From Oscillospiraceae bacterium (GTDB lineage Bacteria > Bacillota_A > Clostridia > Oscillospirales > CAG-272), in NCBI GenBank assembly GCA_015064425.1, contig SVSF01000007.1:1-33931 (forward strand): 33,931 bases of DNA, written 5' to 3'. Positions 15,876-26,000 of this stretch are shown piece by piece. Both the position numbers and the translations under genes were made by a program. Each line of letters begins with the position of its first letter. The stretch's first letter is position 1. Under the pieces are notes generated by a model that did no database searches, was not told where the DNA came from, and saw only the letters and a list, made by a program, of their open reading frames with translations.

Positions 15876-16732
15876 AAGTTTACCCCACTCTTTTCCCTTT
15901 CATTTATAATACAGCGGGAGTCCATTATGGAATCCTCAAGTATTATCTCACCTATTGAGTCAGCGGTAATATATCCCTCGGCAGGGTTCTTTACAGAAAG
16001 GACAGAACCTTTTATATCCGCTTCTACCTCGGAATATTCAAACGAAAGATCCGTTTCCTCCATGGTACAGTCAACGAGCTTTAATCCTTTGCAATAGCAA
16101 AGAGGCTGTGTTCCGATAATACGGCAGTTAATAAATGTAATATCCTCTGCATACCAGGCAAGATACTCCCCTTTTACGGTACTGTTCTCTACCACGATAT
16201 TTTTTGCATGCCAGAAAGCATCCTTTGTATCAAGGAAGGAATCTTTGATATGCATATCCTCTACGTATTGGAAGGAATATTTTCCTTTCATATGGAGCTT
16301 TTCTATATTTACCCTTTTGCTCTCAAAAAGGAAATACTCGGACTCCATTTCGCAATCCTCTATATTGAGTCCTCTGCATCTCCATCCGAATTCCGGTGAA
16401 ACTGCTTTCGTGCCTTTAAAGCTTATATTATCACACTCTCTTAAGCACTTTACGCCCTCAATATAGGAATCCGTGATCTCACCCTCCGATGCATACCATA
16501 TAGGTGCTCTTGTAAGAGTATCCATTTTGGAATTCACAAGTTTAAAACCTTTTGAATGCCATAAAGGATAGCGCAAAGAGAATGAGCAATCTTTTACTTC
16601 AACGTTTCTCGATTCCTTAAGAGCAGATTCACCGTCTCGGGGACCTTCAAATCTGCAGGCCTTAACTCTTGTATCTTTCAGGTTGTACAAGGCTCTTTCT
16701 TCATCGAAAACTTTTCCTTTTATTTCTGTCAT
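15872..16732 (-). CDS. DUF3737 right-handed beta-helix protein
   Basis: 286 residues made almost entirely of short repeats of about 20 residues (patterns such as NVEVKDCSF, NISFKGTK, NIEDCEMES, NIVVENSTV, DITFINCRI, LKLVDCTM), which stack as a right-handed parallel beta-helix of pectate-lyase type. Its family is DUF3737, without a proven function. It has repeated conserved motifs with Trp and Tyr, such as PLWHSKGF, PIWYASEGE, AFWHAKNI, LAWYAEDI and PLCYCKGL. No signal peptide, so it is likely cytoplasmic. It precedes the nucleoside hydrolase with an ATGA overlap, so both are made together. A carbohydrate-related role is plausible but unproven. Confidence 0.85.
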   Translation of the reverse strand: MTEIKGKVFDEERALYNLKDTRVKACRFEGPRDGESALKESRNVEVKDCSFSLRYPLWHSKGFKLVNSKMDTLTRAPIWYASEGEITDSYIEGVKCLRECDNISFKGTKAVSPEFGWRCRGLNIEDCEMESEYFLFESKRVNIEKLHMKGKYSFQYVEDMHIKDSFLDTKDAFWHAKNIVVENSTVKGEYLAWYAEDITFINCRIIGTQPLCYCKGLKLVDCTMEETDLSFEYSEVEADIKGSVLSVKNPAEGYITADSIGEIILEDSIMDSRCIINEREKSGVNL

Positions 16733-16770
16733 AATTTTTCTTCCGTATTTTTCCTATATATTTCTGCATT

Positions 16771-16779
16771 ATTATAACA
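16771..16779 (-). promoter_or_regulatory. Candidate extended -10 promoter for the DUF3737-nucleoside hydrolase pair
   Basis: Minus strand TGTTATAAT (TGn plus TATAAT). The -35 is weak, and an imperfect palindrome (ACAC-GTAT-GTGT) fills the spacer, which may be an operator. Confidence 0.5.
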
Positions 16780-16808
16780 CATACGTGTCAGAAAATAAAG
16801 CTTTTTTG

Positions 16809-16837
16809 TTGACAAAAAGGGCACTATGTAATAAAAT
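16809..16837 (+). promoter_or_regulatory. SigA promoter of the YwlG-peptidase pair
   Basis: TTGACA (16809-16814), 17-base spacer, TAAAAT (16832-16837). Confidence 0.8.
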
Positions 16838-16861
16838 TCTATAGACGAAAGGCGTGATATT

Positions 16862-17410
16862 ATGAGTAAGAGTAAAATATATCTTGAAGCGGCAGCCGCC
16901 ACCGGGGAACTTATAGAAAAAGCCGGATTAAAAAAGGGGCAGGTACTCGTTGTGGGCTGCTCCACAAGTGAAGTCATGGGAAGGTCCATCGGAAGCTTCT
17001 CCTCCCCTGAAACTGCGGAAGAGTTATTCAGCGGAATATTTGACACACTAAACAGTAAAGGAATATATCTTGCGGCGCAATGCTGTGAGCATTTGAACCG
17101 TGCAATAATAGCCGAAAGAGAGGCATTTCCTTTTGCGGAGGAGGTCAATGCCGTACCCCAGCCCAAAGCGGGAGGCTCCTTTGCCTCTGCCGCATACAAG
17201 CATATGAAGGACCCTTGTGTATTTGAAGAGATAAAAGCAGATGCCGGCATGGATATAGGCTATACGCTTATCGGTATGCATCTGAAAAAGGTAGCCGTTC
17301 CGGTAAGACTTGAAAACGACCGTATCGGCGAGGCGAAGGTACTTGCCGCAAGGACGAGACCCAAATTTATCGGCGGTGCAAGAGCCGTATACGACGAAGA
17401 AAAGCTTTAA
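16862..17410 (+). CDS. UPF0340 (YwlG, TIGR01440) family protein
   Basis: 182 residues, full length for the family. Conserved segments visible are VVGCSTSEVMGRSIGSFSS, QCCEHLNRAIIAERE and PKAGGSFASAAY. The YwlG fold is thought to be related to amidase-like or other small alpha/beta enzymes; the reaction is not known to me. A predicted cytoplasmic protein. Its ATG follows AAAGGCGTGATATT and its own consensus SigA promoter. It is followed after 18 bases by an S51 peptidase gene, so the two form an operon. Confidence 0.87.
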   Translation: MSKSKIYLEAAAATGELIEKAGLKKGQVLVVGCSTSEVMGRSIGSFSSPETAEELFSGIFDTLNSKGIYLAAQCCEHLNRAIIAEREAFPFAEEVNAVPQPKAGGSFASAAYKHMKDPCVFEEIKADAGMDIGYTLIGMHLKKVAVPVRLENDRIGEAKVLAARTRPKFIGGARAVYDEEKL

Positions 17411-17428
17411 TCATATCGGGAGATACAA

Positions 17429-18007
17429 ATGCATCTGATATTTTCATCCTGCGATTTTAAGAATGAAAACTCTAAAAAGGTCATTCTTGAAAACCTCGGT
17501 ATGCCTATAGAGGAGTGCCGTGTACTTTTCGTACCAAACGAAAAGGCCTCTCCGCAGGCTATCCGCGGAGAGAAGTTCTATTTACGTCTTGAATCCTACG
17601 GATTTAAAAGAGAAAATATAATCGTACTTGACTATTACCGTACGGAAAACTTTACAGATCTCAGCATTGACGCCGTATATGTTAGCGGAGGAAACACCTT
17701 CGGAACAATGTACAGACTGAAAAAGCACGGCTTTGCCGACAGACTCATAAAATACGTCAAGGACGGAGCAGTTTATATAGGCGGCAGCGCGGGTGCTCAT
17801 ATAGCAAGTGCAAATATGGAGCACGTACTGCGTTACGATGCGAACAGCAACGGTATTGAAGATATGCAGGGACTCGGACTTTTCAACGGTATTTTTATAT
17901 GCCACTATACCGAAGAAAGAGAGGAGCATTTTTTGAAGCTTAAGGAGGAGGGAAAGTACCCCGTATACGCTTTAAGCAACGATGACTGCATTGTAATAGA
18001 TATATAA
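17429..18007 (+). CDS. Peptidase family S51 (peptidase E / cyanophycinase-like)
   Basis: Serine peptidase of the class-I-glutamine-amidotransferase-like fold, 192 residues. Active-site nucleophile Ser120 lies in IGGSAGAHIAS, the same elbow and numbering as E. coli PepE. Further landmarks are VYVSGGNTFGTMYRL (about 84-98) and ICHYTEERE, where His159 is the likely catalytic histidine. Peptidase E cleaves Asp-X dipeptides; this could do so or act on another small peptide. It is slightly shorter than PepE. The ATG follows ATCGGGAGATACAA, and a strong terminator follows. Confidence 0.86.
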   Translation: MHLIFSSCDFKNENSKKVILENLGMPIEECRVLFVPNEKASPQAIRGEKFYLRLESYGFKRENIIVLDYYRTENFTDLSIDAVYVSGGNTFGTMYRLKKHGFADRLIKYVKDGAVYIGGSAGAHIASANMEHVLRYDANSNGIEDMQGLGLFNGIFICHYTEEREEHFLKLKEEGKYPVYALSNDDCIVIDI

Positions 18008-18050
18008 AAATTTCGCCGTGTTCGAATTAAAGAACACGGCGAAATTTTTA
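18006..18050. terminator. Bidirectional intrinsic terminator
   Basis: AAAAATTTCGCCGTGTTC (18006-18023) and its exact complement (18032-18049), T-rich on both strands. Serves the S51 peptidase gene and the convergent Na/phosphate cotransporter gene. Confidence 0.88.
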
Positions 18051-19850
18051 TCAATATTTGATGTTTTCCAAGGGAAGGAGGTATTGCTGCTTACGCAGTT
18101 CCTGCTCTGCAAGGTAGGACTGATCTGCAGAAGAGTGAAGCTCCTGGAGGTAGTGGTGGTGATTGTTGAGTATATCTTCGTTATGTCTTCCGAGCATAAG
18201 CATTGCGATACTTGAACACTGGTCAGCCGCACGCTCCAGATGAGTAAGCATTTCCATAAATACGAGACCCTGGTCAACGGAACATATTCCTTGGCGGAGG
18301 CGGGCAGTATGTCTGTTCTTAAGCATAAGAACCATATCGTCGATGACCTCTTCCAAAGGCTCGATACGTCTTGCGGTCATTTCATCATCATCCTCAAGTG
18401 CCTTGACTGTCAGGCTGAGTATCTCTTCGACCGCTTCTGTAAGAATATCGAATTCCTTCTGAGCACCCTCGGAGAACTTAGCAGATTTGTCGTTTAGCTT
18501 CTTTGCCATTTCGTCATAATTGGTGGCATAGTCACCGATACGCTCAATATTGGGTATGCACTGCATAAGCATATTGAGCTGCCTGTTATCGCCTTCAGTT
18601 TCAATACTCTTGGAAAGCTCTATAAGATAGTTATCGGCATTATCCGCAAAGCAGTCAAGCCTGTCCTCGCATTCGTTTATCTCTTCGGTTATCTTGGGAT
18701 CATAAGCTTTGAACTGTTCGATAGCAAGCTTCGAATTATCCTTTGCCGCCCTTGCCATTACACATACGGAGTTCATTACGTTGTCAAGCGCAAGGGTAGG
18801 GGAGATCATAAGCTTCTTATCAAGCTCTGCAAGTTCGGGATACTTGTCCTCTTTTGCGGGATCATCCTTAACGAAGAAGCAGGATATCTTTACAAGCAAT
18901 CCCGTAAAAGGAAGAAGAATTACCGCGGTTATAAGATTAAACAAGGTCTGGAAATCGGCAATTGCACCGCTATTAACGTAGCTGCCCCAAAGATTTCCGA
19001 AAGCACCGAACTCCTTTAAGAGAGTCATAGCTATCATAAATAATATGGTACCGACGGTATTGAACACGATATGTGCAACACCCGTGCGCTTGGCATCCTT
19101 GGAGGAGCCGATAGAGCACACCATTGCGGTAGTGACGCAGGTACCGAGGTTTATACCCATAATAATCGGGTACACAAGATCAAATGTCATAACTCCGGTA
19201 GATGAGAGAGCCTGAAGTATACCGACCATGGCAGAGGAGCTCTGAATGATAGCGGTAAGAACAAGACCGGTAAATATTCCGAGAAAAGGCATATCGCTGA
19301 AGTAGGAGAGCACATTAACGAAAGCCTCCGACTCAGCCAGGGGTTCAACGGCATCCGTCATGGAAATAAGACCCGAGAAGAGTATGCCGAAGCCTAAGCA
19401 TATCATTCCGATGCTCTTTGTGCTGGTCTTTTTGATGAACATTATAAGTATGATGCCTATAGTAAGTGCAATAGGTGCAAGTGTATCCGGTTTAAATAGT
19501 GACAAAAGGGATCCGCTTGAAGACTCAATATCCATAAGTCTTATAAGCTGTGCCGTTACAGTAGTTCCGATATTGGCACCAAGAACTATACTTACAGCCT
19601 GGCGAAGATTAAGTATTCCCGCACCGATAAGACCTACCGTAAGAACTATGGTTGCGGTGGAACTCTGTATTATCGCAGTAACGATAGTACCTGTAAGAAC
19701 TCCGAGAAATGCGTTTTGCGTAAGCTTACCCAAAAAGTTTTTAAGTGCGTTTCCGGACCCCTGCTTGAGTCCGTCTCCCATTATCTCCATTCCGTAAAGG
19801 AACATAGCGAGACCGCCCAAAATAGAAACAATTGTTAAAAAAACCGTCAT
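18051..19850 (-). CDS. Na/phosphate cotransporter family protein with C-terminal PhoU-like domain
   Basis: 599 residues. The N-terminal part (about 1-330) is the membrane Na/Pi cotransporter fold, with the duplicated QSSTATIVLTVG (about 61-72) and QSSSAMVGILQA (about 204-215) motifs that form the substrate site. The C-terminal part (about 340-580) is a cytoplasmic helical PhoU-like region, with acidic helices such as CEDRLDCFADN and IERIGDYATNYDEMAKKL. Members import phosphate and the PhoU part may sense or regulate phosphate. The start follows GGAAAGGAAAAA, with a SigA promoter 70 bases upstream. The 2060-residue receptor-like gene lies upstream on the same strand, with no clear terminator between them. 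Confidence 0.9.
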   Translation of the reverse strand: MTVFLTIVSILGGLAMFLYGMEIMGDGLKQGSGNALKNFLGKLTQNAFLGVLTGTIVTAIIQSSTATIVLTVGLIGAGILNLRQAVSIVLGANIGTTVTAQLIRLMDIESSSGSLLSLFKPDTLAPIALTIGIILIMFIKKTSTKSIGMICLGFGILFSGLISMTDAVEPLAESEAFVNVLSYFSDMPFLGIFTGLVLTAIIQSSSAMVGILQALSSTGVMTFDLVYPIIMGINLGTCVTTAMVCSIGSSKDAKRTGVAHIVFNTVGTILFMIAMTLLKEFGAFGNLWGSYVNSGAIADFQTLFNLITAVILLPFTGLLVKISCFFVKDDPAKEDKYPELAELDKKLMISPTLALDNVMNSVCVMARAAKDNSKLAIEQFKAYDPKITEEINECEDRLDCFADNADNYLIELSKSIETEGDNRQLNMLMQCIPNIERIGDYATNYDEMAKKLNDKSAKFSEGAQKEFDILTEAVEEILSLTVKALEDDDEMTARRIEPLEEVIDDMVLMLKNRHTARLRQGICSVDQGLVFMEMLTHLERAADQCSSIAMLMLGRHNEDILNNHHHYLQELHSSADQSYLAEQELRKQQYLLPLENIKY

Positions 19851-19919
19851 TTTTTCCTTTCCTGTCGAATCAGCCGTAGATTCAACTTTTTATATCTTGA
19901 TTTTTGTTCGTACGTGTTT

Positions 19920-19948
19920 ATTATAATATATACAAAACTCCAAATCAA
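19920..19948 (-). promoter_or_regulatory. SigA promoter of the Na/phosphate cotransporter gene
   Basis: Minus strand TTGATT (19943-19948), 17-base spacer, TATAAT (19920-19925). Imperfect hairpin GAATC-TACGGCT-GATTC lies in the short leader. Confidence 0.75.
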
Positions 19949-20027
19949 GAAAAAATTTCAAAAAATGCACAAAAGAAGCAATTTGAGGTAAAAACTCTCC
20001 TTGCAAAAACCCGTAAGCAGTATATTT

Positions 20028-23000
20028 CTATTCAAACGTTACGTATTCGGGATATATGTTTTCTCCAAACAATCGGTTTTTTCTGTCAAGCCATAATTTA
20101 TGGAAAGTAAGTTTTTTCATTGAAGAACATCCTTGGAAAACGTGTTCTCCGAGTTTTTTTACCGTCTCGGGTATAAAAGCTTCTTTTATGGAGAGACAAT
20201 CTTTGAAAGCTTCGGAGCCAATAGCATAAATGCTTTCCCCGAGGGGTAAGTTTTCAAGAGATTCGCACTCAGCAAAAGCGCTGGTGTATATATATTCCAA
20301 GCTGTCATACCCAGATAGCTTTGTCAATCCCATACATTTGAAAAATGCTTTATTACCAATGTTTTTTACCTTGTTTGAAAAATCCACAGAGTTTAGGCTC
20401 CTATAATTTAAGAAGCTGAATTCGGATATCTCCGTCACTTCATTAAACACTATATCTTTTACTATCTTACCGTCGATCTCAAATAAACAGTAGCCGTCTC
20501 CGTAAAAAGGAACCGAACCCTCGTTTTCGAAAACGATGTTGCTTGCCCATTGGTCTGCACTGCCATTATAAATTATTTTTTCCATAGAGACACATCCGAC
20601 AAAGGCATCTGTTCCTATGTTGCAAAGCTCTCTTCCCAAGGTTATCACAGAAAGACTTGAGCAGTTATGGAATGCCTTTTCTCCGATAGTCCGAATTCCG
20701 CTCAACGTGACAGAGTTAAGTTTTGAGCAATACGCAAAAGTTTCCTTGCCCAAAGTCGCCATATCTGCCGGCAAGATAATATCGGTCAAGGATATACACT
20801 GCTCGAAGGCATTATCGGGAATTCTTTTTACATTACCGTTTATATGTACCTTTTTAAGATTGATGCATTCCTTGAACGTATATCCGTCCGCTATCCGCAC
20901 ATAACCGTTTATATATACTTCCTCAAGAGCCAAGCAACGGTAAAATACTCCTGAATACATCGTTACATCTCCGTTTACTGTCACAGATCTGATAATATCG
21001 TTAAATATAAATGCGCCTTCCGTTATTGTAACGGGACTTTTTCCGAAGTCAATGATCAGATCCTCGGGACACTTCGTTTTATCATATCCGACTATTTCTA
21101 CCATATTATCCACGTAACGGTACAAAATTCCCTGTTCATCCGAATGCACTTCCCGTTCTTCACCCGCACCAACGAATTCATCTATAGAATATACATCTGA
21201 CATATACGTATCAAAGGGTATGAGCAAACTTACGTACTCGTTTCTTTTTTCACTAAATGCTCTTTCGGATATTTTATACGGTTTTCCGTTATGGGTCTTT
21301 GGAAGATCTATTTTCCATTCGGGACCGCTATATGAGATCAATCGGTATCCTTCTCCGCTTGCATCCTCGATAAAGAGCAATCCGTCCTCCGTTCTGCCAG
21401 GAAGTACCGAATCGTTTTCAGGATCTGTAGAGATCTTCTTAGCATGTTCCGATATCTCGCTTTTCTTCCACTCTTCAGATCTAATATCAAGCTCGGAAGC
21501 ATTGTCGATCAAATACAGACTGTCACAGTGAGCGAAGGCAAGATCTCCAATATGCTGAAGAGAACCGGGCAAATATACATAATACATTCCATTGCAGTTG
21601 TTAAAAGCATAGTCTTCTATCTTAACTAAGCTTTCCGGCAAATACAATTCGGTAATTCCGCTGCACTGATCAAATGCTCTTTGCCCTATGGTAGTTACGC
21701 CCTCCGGAATACGGATAGCTCCCGTAAATTGCGTATCCACATAAGCTATGGAGGACCCCAAGACGTAAACGCCGTTTTTAAAGCTTTGCTCAGAATAAGC
21801 AATTCCCGAAACATCGAATGCTTTCGGATCGATCTTGGCGTTAAAATCATCGGATACGCTAATATCATTCAATGAAACACATCCTTTAAATGCATAAGCT
21901 CCTATATTGACCAAAGAATCCGGAAGAGACAGATCATTCAAAGAAACACAGGATAAAAAAGCTTCGTATTCAATGTATTTCAAAGTTTCCGGTAAGTGTA
22001 TCCGCTCAAGTTTAGTACAATTTGCAAAAGAACCTTTTTCAATACTGTTTATGGTATTCGGCAAACTTATACTTCTTATATTTCCATCATAAAAGCTGCC
22101 TTCACTAATGTGATATACGGTGTATCCGTCTATTTCTTCGGGAATCTTAATATCATACACATTATCATCATCTTGCCAATAAGAAAAAATATATGCTCCG
22201 CTGTTGGACAGCTTGTAATAAACTCCATCCCTCACGTAATAACCGTAAGTATCAAATGAAATGTCCTTTGCCAGTTGTGTACTGTATACAAATGCTCCGC
22301 AAACTAAAGCCGTTGCAGCAACAACTGTAAACAGAAGCATCTTTGGAACTGCATCTTTCTTTAACTGAGCCCCTGTTCTTACTAATGAGAACCCAATATT
22401 ATATTTTATAATTCCCAACTCGATCAAAGAGAAAATTATCTGCGCAGCCAGTGGTATCCAACACAGAGCAAGATACGTTCTTGTATCAGTTCCCCAATAG
22501 GACAGCCAGATTCTTGTATATTCTTGACTTGCATATACTTTTGGAATTATAAATCCCAAAAGTGCTGCCACTATGCATACCGAAGAGCCCACGCACAATT
22601 TCTTGTGCATAATATTTATACTTTTTTTTCGGTAAATATAGCGCATTCCTCTGCCCAAATAGGAATAGTTCTTTCTGTATATAAAAACACACAGGAGCGA
22701 TATGATCGGCCACATCCAAACAATAAAATACGCTATGCTTAAAATAGATGATCCGTAAAGACTTCCTATAAAATACTTGTCTATAAAATAAGGCGAATTT
22801 CTCTTTGCTGACTCTACCGTACTCAGTATTTCAAAAATACACAGTAACACGGCAAACAGGCTTATAAAAATCACAAAATTCTTTTTATACGTTCTGTATA
22901 TTTTCGTATTTTTATCCAGAGACCTACACATCTGCATAAAATAAAACAGTATCGGAAGCAATAAAATATTACATACAGTTTCTGAAATATCGACAGCAGA

Positions 23001-26000
23001 TCTGTAAATAAAAATATCCAAAGATTCCGTATGTTGCATTGACAAGATTATTTCAATCGCCAAAACAACAGGAATGGCAAATACAAATACGTTTTTTAAA
23101 ACATTTAAAACAGCATCGGCTTCATTTATGCTCCTTTTTTTGAAGGTATGCCTGCTTTTTTTTGTGCGCCTGTTTTCGCTTTTTACAGAATTTATGCATT
23201 TTGCACAGTATGCATCGTTCTGAAGTTCCAGTTCCTTATCGTTCCAATCGTTCCCTGTAAGTAACGATAGCTTTCTGCAAGCATTCCTTGTACGGATAAA
23301 AGCTTCTTTGGCTTCTTCATTCGGTAAATCGCCATCGATCAACTGCGCATACATAAAATTTTCATTGATCTTTTGGTAAAGCGATACCATATCTACGCTG
23401 CCGTTTTGAGATAGCCCTATCGTCACACGATCAGAAAGCATACGATACTTATCCGCAAAAGATCCATATCTCGGGGAATAAAAAGAAATAAGCACATTTT
23501 GTACGGATAAGTATAATTCCGTACCTATATCTTTCTCAGAAACCTTCGCTAAAAAATCAGAAATTTCGGTCCTTTTTCGGATAAATACTGCAGTCGAGTT
23601 TGCACTCAAATATTCGACTCCGCATCTGCATATCATCTCAAGATCTCCGCAACTGACAGCCATATCATAAGTTTTCGCAAGAAGTCCGGGCAAATTAAAT
23701 GATCTTACAGAAAAAAAGTTTGAATTTATGCATTTACACAGCTGATACGAAATACGTGTACACAGTTTGCGCCCTTCGTCAGTAAATCCCGCTTTCTTTT
23801 CAGAGTTCCTAAATAAGGAGTATGCCAACGCCGCATACCGTTCAGCGTGGAAATAATTCCGGCTTTCAAACAAAAGTTCGCTTATACACAAAGCTTTTCC
23901 GCATAAAACGTCATAATCTTTTTTATATACCTTTTTTTGAATATTGGTAGAGATTTCAAAAAAAGTAATTGCCCGTTTATCGTGCCTTCCCAATACGGCT
24001 TTTCCGCACAGATAATATATTTCTGCAATATATTGCGAGTGATTTTTCCTTATATTCTTACATTTTGTCATCTCCTGCACGAGCACAGTAGCCAAATCTA
24101 CTATTTCATTTGAGTTGAATACAGGTCGGTTATTCAAGTATTTGATAACAATATCGGACAGCAGCAAAAGTTCATTTTCTTCACAATGGCGGAAAAATTC
24201 TTTTCTTTGAGAAATCAATATTTTTATAATTTCTTCGGCAACAAACTCTGTAACATCTTCCAAAGCATAAAGACATTTTATTATTGCTTTCCAATTTTTA
24301 CATTTTCCGGAGAAGATAATAGCATTACGGTAATTGATCGGATATTTCTCTGCCGCTGAACTAAAATACTCTCCTGCACAATTATATATCCCGTCACACG
24401 ATAATTTATCTGTGTATGATCGAATAGCATCACGGATAATAGCATGAGCAAACGACCATTTACCGTCTGCATTTTGTTGCACATGCATTCTGAACATTCT
24501 GCGGTACATTGAAAAATCCGCCGCAGTTAAATGGATACCTGCGTAATGAGAAATATCTATAAGCTCTTTCTCACTGATTCCGTTATAAGAATTTGAAAGA
24601 AGCGCTGATATATAATCGAATTTTTCTCCCAAACGGGTTTTACTTTTTTGTATCAAACTGACGAAGACCTTATCAAAAGTATTACCTGCTTTTCGTATAG
24701 TATCACACAGATACTGTACTATAGCATCTGCCGGGGACATATTAAAATTCTTCTCTTTCTGAATTATACTTCGATAATCATCCGTATCAAAAGAGCACAG
24801 CAATTCCATCAGCGTAGAAATATATATCGGGAGACCGCAAACGATTTCATTTTTACTTCCTCGCTTGACTTTCATCAAGTCTACAGCTTCTTTAGGCATC
24901 TCCTTGTGCATAAATGCAGATATTCCGTGAATAACATCCGCTATATACTGTGGCTTTATGGCATTAAGATACCAAAGCTGCACATTTCTTTTTTCAAAAA
25001 GGCTTTCATATCCCGGTAAACAAGAATATACTATTTTTACGCCTTTGGGAATAATCAGATCATTCAGCCAATCAAGTTCTCTGTACTCTTCCGATTCATC
25101 AAACTGGTTTACTGCATCTACCGTAATAAGTATTTTTTTATGTTTTGACTCTTCAAGCAAAGATAAATAAAGCTGTTTTTTTATTTGTTTGTAATCCCAG
25201 CCCATTATCTCTTGTTTAATATCGGGATTTAAAATACCGCAAATATACGATGCCAGGAAACGAAAGTCTCCGGATTGGGGAGATATACCCGCCCAAAAAG
25301 GAATAACTCGCCAGCCTTCTGCCTCAGCCTTGTTGCATAAACCCGCAAGAAGGGTACTTTTACCCATTCCTGATTGGGATATTACAGCTATTTCCGAAGA
25401 ATAATCTATTTCTCTGTTGATCAAGTTCATCAGCTCATTGATCTCTTCACTTCTTCCGAACATCCGTTGAGCTTGGGATTCTCTTAAAAAATCGTGCAAT
25501 TTATATTCAGTATCTAAAACGCCTGTCACGTTTTTTGTAAAATACGGAAGTATCTCTTTTTCGATTACACCGATCAATATATTTTTTATCTGCTCTGCCA
25601 AAGGCTCTAAGCCGACAACATGTTTATTACTGTCATCCCACCGGCAAAAATACTCAAAAGTATTATCCGCATAGTTATTCTTTAAATATTCCTTTAGAGC
25701 TCGACATTTCTTACTTGATTCAGGTTCTTCGGGGAAATATGTTTTTCTTAAATTTTCATCCGAAATATCCAACGGTTTAATGCCTTTACGCAAAAAAAAG
25801 AAACAATGATTAAAATTTTTTACCTGAGACAGGGCGTATTTTACTTCCAGTTCCGTAACACTGACGTTATAATCAGAGTTCAAAAACTCTGATTCGTATC
25901 CTAACATTGCGTTCTCGACATCTATTTCGGGAGGGATCCAACCATATCTTTCGCCGATAAAACCGATAAAGAGCGGATAACTTCGCTCTATTTCATCAAA

